This document shows positions 59,000 to 64,000 of a DNA stretch of 64,000 bases, piece after piece. Position numbers and translations under genes: made by a program. This stretch comes from Oscillibacter valericigenes (lineage in GTDB: Bacteria > Bacillota > Clostridia > Oscillospirales > Oscillospiraceae): NCBI RefSeq assembly GCF_021531915.1, contig NZ_JAFBIV010000001.1:248001-312000 (forward strand), given 5' to 3'. The notes beneath the pieces are model-generated. The model was not told the DNA's origin and did no database searches. It saw nothing but the letters and a program-made list of their open reading frames with translations. Position 1 is the first letter of the stretch. Each line of letters begins with the position of its first letter.

Positions 59000-59043
59000 A
59001 GAGACGAAAAGTCAAGGACTTTTTCATCAAATTCAAAAAGAAG

Positions 59044-59202
59044 TCACATTTTGCGGACTTCCTCACGGAGCATACGCTTGATTTTGTCCTCCATCGTCTC
59101 CTTGGCGGTCTCGCTGAAATGGACACGGACGATATAGGTGGTCTTGCCAATCTGCTTTCTGACAGTCGGACAAGGGGCGGTGTTGGTTGCGGTATTGTTC
59201 AT
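59044..59202 (-). CDS. tnpW: TnpW-like transposon-encoded protein
   Basis: A 52-residue protein that begins at ATG 59202 and ends at the TGA 59044-59046. A short polar lead is followed by a beta-hairpin (TTYIVRVHFS) and a helix rich in lysine and glutamate (TAKETMEDKIKRML), the layout of TnpW of Tn4451-type elements. Its function is not known. It is the last gene before the disrupted traG, as is usual for TnpW near an element end. Confidence 0.78.
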   Translation of the reverse strand: MNNTATNTAPCPTVRKQIGKTTYIVRVHFSETAKETMEDKIKRMLREEVRKM

Positions 59203-59222
59203 TCAAAATCCTCCTGTAAATG

Positions 59223-59253
59223 AAAAATGCCCGGTAACTGTTCATCATCGGGC
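59223..59253 (-). terminator. Hairpin between primase-helicase and tnpW
   Basis: GCCCG (59229-59233) and CGGGC (59249-59253) pair, followed on the minus strand by ATTTTTC. A five-pair stem is short, so it may attenuate and not fully stop transcription. Confidence 0.5.
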
Positions 59254-59344
59254 GGTGTCGGTATGATGGAACAAGGCAAGGCGGCAACATTAAGGTATCT
59301 ATAAAAACCTTGCCGTCTTTGCCACGCTTGCCGTGTTCCTGTTG

Positions 59345-61216
59345 TCAGTTTCGAAGATAGCAGACCCATGCTGTGCCGTCTTTCTCGGTCACAAGTCTGT
59401 CCCCGATACGGCTCTTTGCCGTTCTCATGGTGCGTGAAGAAATTCCACGCTCATTGACTGCCTTTTCCAACTCTGCGCTCGGCATACGCTTTCCGTCCGC
59501 AAGCAGTTCCAGAATGAGCATTTGCGCCTGTGCGGTCTTGCTCTCGGTCTTGGCGGTGTCTGTCCCGGCAAGAAGCTCGTCAGCGGTAATGTCATAAGCC
59601 CCTATCCACTCAAAACCTTTCTCATCTCCCAGAGAAAAGGCAAGGGACTGTCCGGGCGGCGCAAGGGAGCTTTTCTCATGGATAAGCACCCTCGTTGTGG
59701 GGCTGTCCTTCAGCTTGCCGATAAAAAGCAGACTGCGGACTGCCGCCGTAATGTCGATAGACCCCAATCCCCGGTAGGTGCTTTGCGTTCCTACGGCTTT
59801 GTTCAGGTGTCCGATCAGCACGATAGCGCACCCGGTAGCCTGTGCAATGTCTCCCAGACTGCGGAATATCGGGCGCACCTCGTTTGCTCTGTTCATGTCC
59901 ACATCTGCGCCCAGAAACGCCTGTACCGGGTCAATGATAACAAGCCTTGCGTTGTTTTCCCTGATTGCCCTTGCTATGCGCTCATCGGCAAGGGTCAGCG
60001 GTGTGTCCCTATCGTCAATGACAAGCACTCTTTCAAGGTCTGCTTCCGCTTCCATCAGTCGGGGCTTGACGGTATCGCCCAGACCGTCCTCTGCGGTCTG
60101 GTAGATGATGTTGAAAGGCTCAAGGGTCTCCATACCGGGTAAAGGCTTTCGGTTGGTGCAAGCCGCCGCAAGACGCATGGCAAAGTAGGTCTTGCCCTCG
60201 CCGGGGTTGCCCTGTATGATGGTCAGCTTTCCAAAGGGGATATACGGAAACCATAGCCAATCCACGCTCGTCAGCTCCACATCTGCCATGCGGAGCATGG
60301 GGACAGGCTGGGCGGTGGGCAGCTCTCGCAGCGTGATTGTCTCGGCTATGAATTTGCGGCTGGGAATGTCCCCTTGCTGACGGAGAACATCGTTCCAGTC
60401 TTTCCTTGCCGGGACAAGGCGAATGACGGCGATCTCGCCGGGAATGGACTGTGCCAGTCGGGTACAGGCTTCGCTTCCTGCGGTGTCGCTGTCAAGGCAG
60501 AGGAACACTTTTCGGGTGTCCTTGCGTTCAGAAAGGAAACGGTCAAGTGCTTTGCCAGAAACGCCGCCCAGGGCAAGATAGCTCCTTGTCTGCCAGTCTT
60601 GCGGATATAGGCAGATAAAGGATAAAAGGTCTATCGGTGCTTCAAAGACAAAGAGCTGGTTGCCGTTTCCCTCATAGCGGAACGGATAGGATTTGTCAGA
60701 CCCGGCAATGTCCTGTCTGAATGGGTCTGCCGTTCCTCGCACATGGGCGTATCTCGGCGTACCGCTTCGGTCTCTGCCGACAAACACAACATTGTGCCGC
60801 TTTGCGTCCTCGTAAATATCCCCGGAAAGAAGAAAAGTCTCAACAAGCGTTTTGTTGAGACCTCGGCTTTCTGTGAGATATTGGATTGCTCTGTCGGCTG
60901 TTCTGTTGTGCAAGGGCAAGTGAAACGCTGTGGGCGGTGCTGTGCTGGCTTCGCTCTGCCCCTCGCCGCTTTCGCCGGTCAGGAGTTGGACGGCTTCGGG
61001 AAAGGACTTGCCGTAAAACTCCATGACAAAATCAATGGGATAGCCGCCCTTGCTCTGGCTGTGGCGAAACCATTTGTTTCCCCGGACGGTCAGGCTGTCA
61101 TGTTCTTTCCAACGGTATTCCCGTCCGCTTTTGATAAGCGTCTCTCCCTGTGTACGGAGAAAATCTTCCAGCCTGACGGCGTTTGCCCGGTCAATCTGTG
61201 CTTGGGTGTACTGCAT
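59345..61216 (-). CDS. DUF3991/Toprim primase and RecA-like helicase fusion
   Basis: A 623-residue replication protein of the element. Residues 1-80 resemble a CHC2/primase N-terminal domain, about 90-150 match DUF3991 and 180-260 Toprim (LFVFEAPIDLLSF, LCLDSDTAG). From about 320 it is a RecA/AAA_25 ATPase: Walker A GNPGEGKTYFA near 345, Walker B RLVIIDPVQAF near 430, and a winged-helix tail. It probably starts replication of the excised circle. ATG 61216 follows AGGAGG; the upstream in-frame ATG has no site. Confidence 0.85.
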   Translation of the reverse strand: MQYTQAQIDRANAVRLEDFLRTQGETLIKSGREYRWKEHDSLTVRGNKWFRHSQSKGGYPIDFVMEFYGKSFPEAVQLLTGESGEGQSEASTAPPTAFHLPLHNRTADRAIQYLTESRGLNKTLVETFLLSGDIYEDAKRHNVVFVGRDRSGTPRYAHVRGTADPFRQDIAGSDKSYPFRYEGNGNQLFVFEAPIDLLSFICLYPQDWQTRSYLALGGVSGKALDRFLSERKDTRKVFLCLDSDTAGSEACTRLAQSIPGEIAVIRLVPARKDWNDVLRQQGDIPSRKFIAETITLRELPTAQPVPMLRMADVELTSVDWLWFPYIPFGKLTIIQGNPGEGKTYFAMRLAAACTNRKPLPGMETLEPFNIIYQTAEDGLGDTVKPRLMEAEADLERVLVIDDRDTPLTLADERIARAIRENNARLVIIDPVQAFLGADVDMNRANEVRPIFRSLGDIAQATGCAIVLIGHLNKAVGTQSTYRGLGSIDITAAVRSLLFIGKLKDSPTTRVLIHEKSSLAPPGQSLAFSLGDEKGFEWIGAYDITADELLAGTDTAKTESKTAQAQMLILELLADGKRMPSAELEKAVNERGISSRTMRTAKSRIGDRLVTEKDGTAWVCYLRN

Positions 61217-61227
61217 GGGCGTCCTCC

Positions 61228-61530
61228 TTACTTCTTGAAAACAGCGCATCGTCTGCAAACGCCATGCTCACGCTCGTCCAGCGTGTAGGGGCAGTTCGCA
61301 CATTCCTTGCCGTACTGCCTTGTGATAACAGGCAGATATCCCAACTCCTGCAACATATCAATCTGGCGGTCGGTGAGGGTAGCTTCAAAGGCAAGGCATT
61401 TCCGGGCGTGTTCGTCCAGCTCAATTAGGTCGGAAAGCGGTCTGCCATCGCTCAAAGGTTCTCCGCTCAAAAGGCGTTTTGCCGTTCTGCGGATGGGATT
61501 GTATTCGTTCTTCCAGTCGTATTTTTTCAT
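61228..61530 (-). CDS. Small Cys-rich IME protein
   Basis: A 100-residue protein. The N-terminal half is basic and helical (RRTAKRLLSG); the C-terminus carries CANC and CRRC knuckles about 15 residues apart, a probable zinc site. It overlaps the relaxase stop by four bases and precedes the primase gene. The function is unknown; it may regulate replication or transfer. Confidence 0.65.
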   Translation of the reverse strand: MKKYDWKNEYNPIRRTAKRLLSGEPLSDGRPLSDLIELDEHARKCLAFEATLTDRQIDMLQELGYLPVITRQYGKECANCPYTLDEREHGVCRRCAVFKK

Positions 61531-63023
61531 CGGGATATATCCTCCTTTTTCTGTCGTGTTTGGGGTCGATTTTGGTGCATTTGTTCCTCTGTACGCTCGT
61601 TAAATCGGTCGGCAGTATCTACACATGACTTGACCTTCCAAAGACGGTGTAAATCGTCTCTGACGGTCTTAAACTCGCCATAGGTGGTGTTGTGCGCCTG
61701 TTCCAGCTCGTCATACTCTTCGGTCAGCTTTTTCATATCCACCTTGCCGTCCGGGAACTCTCCGGTCAGCTTGCGTCTGGCGGCGTAGAACTGTTTCAGT
61801 TCCGTTTCATGCTCTGCCTTGTACTTGGCTCTGGGCTTCTCAAACTTGATTTTCTGCAAGCCGTCATAGACAGGCTTCAAGCTCTGGAAAGCAGCAGAGC
61901 TGTCATAGAGTTGCTTAATTGCTTTCATTCGAGCGGTCTGTTCGTCCAGCGTTTTCTTCAAGCTCTCTGTGGCAGCACTGTGTTCGCTGACACGGCGTTC
62001 CAAATCCTCAAGGGAGTAAATGCCGTTTGCCCGGAGATAATTGAAAGTCTCGTTCATCTCCTTTAGATTGCTGACCTTGCCTTTCTGCGAATATGCCCCG
62101 GCTCTGCGCTGGGTGTAATAGGCACTCAGCAGCGAAACAAGGTCGGGTGCCTGCGGCTTGGCAAGCTCCGCTTTTGCTTCGGCAATCCAATCAAACAGGA
62201 GAGTGATTTTCTTCTTGATGTCACGGATAACGGCATTGGTGGCTTTGATCCAGCGGTTGAACTCGCCTTTCTCGGTGCGTATGCCTTTCTTCTCCATTGC
62301 CCGAACGGTTGCGCCCTCGTGGACGGTGGGAAGAAGCTCCACGCCCTGACGCTCATAGCTCCGGTGGTCGATACGAACATCAATACCTTTTTCCGCAAAC
62401 TTGGCATTGCATAGCTCCGCCCATGCTTCACGCCAATGTTCCAGCGTTTCGGGACTGCCCCAGTCGGTAGTGGGAACGGCGTTGAACACAAACTTTCCGT
62501 CTGCGTCTCGGATGCGGTTGCCGTCCTCGTCCAGCTCATACACCCGGCGTTGCTTTAGTCCCCATTTGCCGTTCTGCTCGATGGGGCGGATAGGGCAAAG
62601 CACATGAAAATGCGGGTTTGGTATGCCGCCGTCCTCCCGGTCTGGCTGGTGTACGGCGAAGTCAACCACCATGCCACGGCTCACAAAGTTCTCCAACAAA
62701 AATTGCCTTGCAAGAGCGATGTTTTCCTCAAGGGAAAATTCATTCTGCAAGGCAATGTCAAAACTGTATGCAAGCTGGGCGTTCTTTCCACGCTCGGCTT
62801 TTTCCACGGCGTTCCATAGCGTCTGGCGGTCTGCGTATTCGGGCGGTGCATGGGACGGCAGGAGAATGTCGGAGCAGATCACGCCGCCCTTGCGGGTGTA
62901 GTCGCTGTACTCGCCGTAATACTCGCTATACAATCGCTCCCCGGCACGGTAGGCGGCAGAAGCGATAGCGGATTGTCCTGCGCTTCGCTTAGTCTGCGTG
63001 ACGCTCAGATGAAATAGTGCCAT
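61527..63023 (-). CDS. MobA/MobL-family relaxase
   Basis: A 498-residue relaxase of the MobA/MobL family (PF03389), the MOBQ type. The N-terminal segment ATG-AxFHLSV...SAIASAAYRAGERLY carries the nicking Tyr region; the metal motif NPHFHVLCPIRP lies near 165. The C-terminal half is helical (ARMKAIKQLYDSS) and may contact the coupling protein. This lets the IME use a resident conjugation machine, presumably that of an ICE like the one it has entered. ATG 63023 has a GGAGTGG site. Confidence 0.92.
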   Translation of the reverse strand: MALFHLSVTQTKRSAGQSAIASAAYRAGERLYSEYYGEYSDYTRKGGVICSDILLPSHAPPEYADRQTLWNAVEKAERGKNAQLAYSFDIALQNEFSLEENIALARQFLLENFVSRGMVVDFAVHQPDREDGGIPNPHFHVLCPIRPIEQNGKWGLKQRRVYELDEDGNRIRDADGKFVFNAVPTTDWGSPETLEHWREAWAELCNAKFAEKGIDVRIDHRSYERQGVELLPTVHEGATVRAMEKKGIRTEKGEFNRWIKATNAVIRDIKKKITLLFDWIAEAKAELAKPQAPDLVSLLSAYYTQRRAGAYSQKGKVSNLKEMNETFNYLRANGIYSLEDLERRVSEHSAATESLKKTLDEQTARMKAIKQLYDSSAAFQSLKPVYDGLQKIKFEKPRAKYKAEHETELKQFYAARRKLTGEFPDGKVDMKKLTEEYDELEQAHNTTYGEFKTVRDDLHRLWKVKSCVDTADRFNERTEEQMHQNRPQTRQKKEDISR

Positions 63024-63348
63024 CGGCTTTCCACTCCTTTTCTCTGTTTACTTGGCTGATGTGGGTAATCGCCATGTGACGGACGGCTCGCTGGACTTCG
63101 GACAGGGAAAAGATGTGTTCCATCAGCTCTGTCATTTCGGTGCGTGTGAGATCTTTGACCTCCGGGGCAAGGCTCTCAATCGTGCCGCCCAGATTGCAAA
63201 GGCGGTGGGTGCGCTTGGTGCGTTCGCCTTTCTCCAGATACTTCTTTCGGTTCTCCAGACGCTCCAGCTTGTGCTGTTCCTGTGCAAGCTGCGTCTCGGC
63301 TCGTTCCTTGTCGGCTCGGAGCTGTTCAAGGGTTTTCGGTTTTGTCAT
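62989..63348 (-). CDS. DUF3847 family protein
   Basis: A 119-residue, strongly helical basic protein. The N-terminal coil (LEQLRADKERAETQLAQEQ) leads to an RTHRLCNLGG segment typical of the DUF3847 family, which sits just upstream of MobA/MobL relaxase genes and may be a relaxosome accessory factor. The ATG at 63348 has a GGAGGTC site; the 24 codons upstream in frame cross a terminator region. It overlaps the relaxase start. Confidence 0.8.
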   Translation of the reverse strand: MTKPKTLEQLRADKERAETQLAQEQHKLERLENRKKYLEKGERTKRTHRLCNLGGTIESLAPEVKDLTRTEMTELMEHIFSLSEVQRAVRHMAITHISQVNREKEWKADGTISSERHAD

Positions 63349-63380
63349 TGTTATTGACCTCCTTTTTTGATTTTTGGGAT

Positions 63381-63425
63381 AAAAAAGACCGTCAACTTTT
63401 CGCACATTGCGACCAGTCAACGGTC
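63381..63425 (-). terminator. Possible terminator of the XRE-membrane gene
   Basis: GACCGT (63387-63392 complement side) and ACGGTC (63420-63425) close a stem with further partial inner pairing, followed on the minus strand by TTTTTT. The stem core is six pairs, so the call is moderate. Confidence 0.5.
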
Positions 63426-63454
63426 AGTTTTTCGGTATTCGTTATGTTCTAAAA

Positions 63455-64000
63455 TCAGTTCTTTGAAAGATGGCGTTTTTCAATCTCTAATGTTATGAGG
63501 GTAGCAGTCATTAGATAGAGGACGGCTATGACACATTCCAAAGCAAGCGAATTGATAGGGCGAGGATAAAAATGTACTAACGCCATTGCCAACAGTCTAA
63601 TCGGGAAATATGTGCCTAACCATGCAGAGACTTTATAAAACCGCTTGCGGAATTGTATTGTTCTCTCATTCTGCTCATTTGCCTTTTTTTGATATGCGTA
63701 TTCAAAGCCTCCAACCATAGCAATAAAAGGAATAAAACTCAGGACACCAAAGAAAATGTTTTGCAGGATAACAACAGACATGAATTGAATTATCAACACC
63801 ATCACTTCAAGAGTGAGCAAAAAAATCATGATCTGGTGGACGCCGTCCGTTTTGACTTCCTTAACTTTCGGCAGGTCATTGTCGCTTTGGTATTCATCAT
63901 TTAGCAAGTAGTCTGTTGTAACCTGAAACAGCCTACTGAGTTGAAGAATGTTTGTTGCATCTGGCATAGCCGTTCCCATTTCCCAACGGGAAATGGCTTG
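63455..64000 (-). CDS. XRE regulator fused to membrane helices (5' partial)
   Basis: The frame is open to the window edge. Its first visible residues (QAISRWEMG, then LQLSRLFQVTTDYLLND) are the end of an XRE helix-turn-helix; the Gln-Ala-Ile-Ser-Arg-Trp-Glu start is the recognition helix. After a linker there are about four membrane helices to the C-terminus. XRE-plus-membrane proteins of this type are common in Firmicutes and often sense an envelope signal. The N-terminal helices of the HTH lie outside the window. Confidence 0.78.
   Translation of the reverse strand, partial: QAISRWEMGTAMPDATNILQLSRLFQVTTDYLLNDEYQSDNDLPKVKEVKTDGVHQIMIFLLTLEVMVLIIQFMSVVILQNIFFGVLSFIPFIAMVGGFEYAYQKKANEQNERTIQFRKRFYKVSAWLGTYFPIRLLAMALVHFYPRPINSLALECVIAVLYLMTATLITLEIEKRHLSKN

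Larger units (their letters stand above)
14202..59000 (-). mobile_element. Tn1549-like integrative conjugative element (left part)
   Basis: The element begins at the split tRNA-Arg(CCT) and carries a tyrosine integrase, Xis-like protein, MobP-type relaxase, MobC, ArdC, topoisomerase III, NlpC/P60 hydrolase, VirB4, PrgI, TrbL-like, Maff-2 and VirD4/TraG genes, the gene set of the Tn1549/CTn-type ICE family. All genes lie on the minus strand. GC content falls well below that of the host genes, and further in the cargo blocks. The visible backbone stops where another element enters traG near 59,000; the rest, including the right attachment site, is outside the window. Confidence 0.9.
59013..64000 (-). 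mobile_element. Mobilizable element (IME) inserted in traG, left part
   Basis: From the break in traG to the window end all genes belong to a different element: tnpW-like, primase-helicase, small Cys-rich protein, MobA/MobL relaxase, DUF3847 and an XRE-membrane regulator. GC content and codon use are higher than in the ICE cargo. TnpW and this gene order are typical of Tn4451-like and related clostridial mobilizable elements that use a large serine recombinase, which is expected at its other end. The left edge lies between 59,000 and 59,043; the exact base is not resolved. Confidence 0.82.

Noticed and set aside
59000-64000. The right end of the ICE
   Set aside because: There is no second copy of the tRNA-Arg segment here. 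The new gene content is an inserted IME that cuts traG, so the ICE continues beyond it.
1-64000. CRISPR array
   Set aside because: No regularly spaced repeat series and no cas-like genes were seen.

Overview
The window suggests a gut-type clostridial chromosome, probably Oscillospiraceae (Flavonifractor/Lawsonibacter-like). The call rests on GC-rich codon use in the first 14 kb, clostridial Shine-Dalgarno spacing, ECF and DUF3169 families, and a Tn1549-like conjugative element. It is an inference; no rRNA or marker gene is present. 

Layout. (1) 1-14,019 is host DNA, all plus strand: a YihY membrane protein (partial), M29 aminopeptidase, gamma-carbonic anhydrase, AI-2E family exporter, an XRE/DUF3169 pair, an ECF S component, a YjdF-like membrane protein, and a four-gene c-di-GMP operon (GGDEF/EAL protein, ICMT-like methyltransferase, GH3-family enzyme, 7TM-GAF-GGKEF-HD-GYP protein). 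(2) At 14,202-14,246 lies the 3' part of a tRNA-Arg(CCT), cut in the anticodon loop: the left attachment site of an integrative conjugative element (ICE). (3) From there to about 59.0 kb everything is minus strand and belongs to the ICE: integrase, a four-domain excisionase-like protein, a Xis-like protein, a MazF-like toxin, a candidate structured RNA, XRE and LexA-type regulators, relaxase, MobC, ArdC, topoisomerase III, then the type IV secretion genes (NlpC/P60, VirB4, PrgI, TrbL-like, Maff-2, VirD4/TraG). 

Three cargo blocks sit in the ICE backbone. Cargo 1 (20.2-33.9 kb) is a compact defence island: small HTH, two beta-class DNA methyltransferases, an unknown 459-aa protein, a PLD-nuclease/helicase, a 63-aa protein, a Rad50/DndD-like ATPase with zinc hook, a 118-aa protein, an SfsA-like nuclease, a WYL regulator and two DUF262 proteins (one with an HNH/DUF1524 end). 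Cargo 2 (41.8-48.4 kb) is the most unusual part: a small HTH paralogous to the one heading cargo 1, a coiled-coil protein, a HerA-type ATPase with a glycine-zipper insert and a glycine-zipper membrane protein. It is preceded by a sigma-70 promoter, a GEMM-I (cyclic dinucleotide) riboswitch aptamer and an intrinsic terminator. Cargo 3 (55.7-56.9 kb) is a GNAT plus nucleotidyltransferase-like pair between two copies of the maff-2 gene. 

(4) From about 59.0 kb to the window end a second, GC-richer mobilizable element (tnpW, primase-helicase, MobA/MobL relaxase, DUF3847, XRE-membrane regulator) interrupts the ICE's traG coupling-protein gene. Neither the right end of this element nor that of the ICE is in the window, so the intact tRNA, the N-terminus of TraG and the second element's recombinase must lie beyond it.
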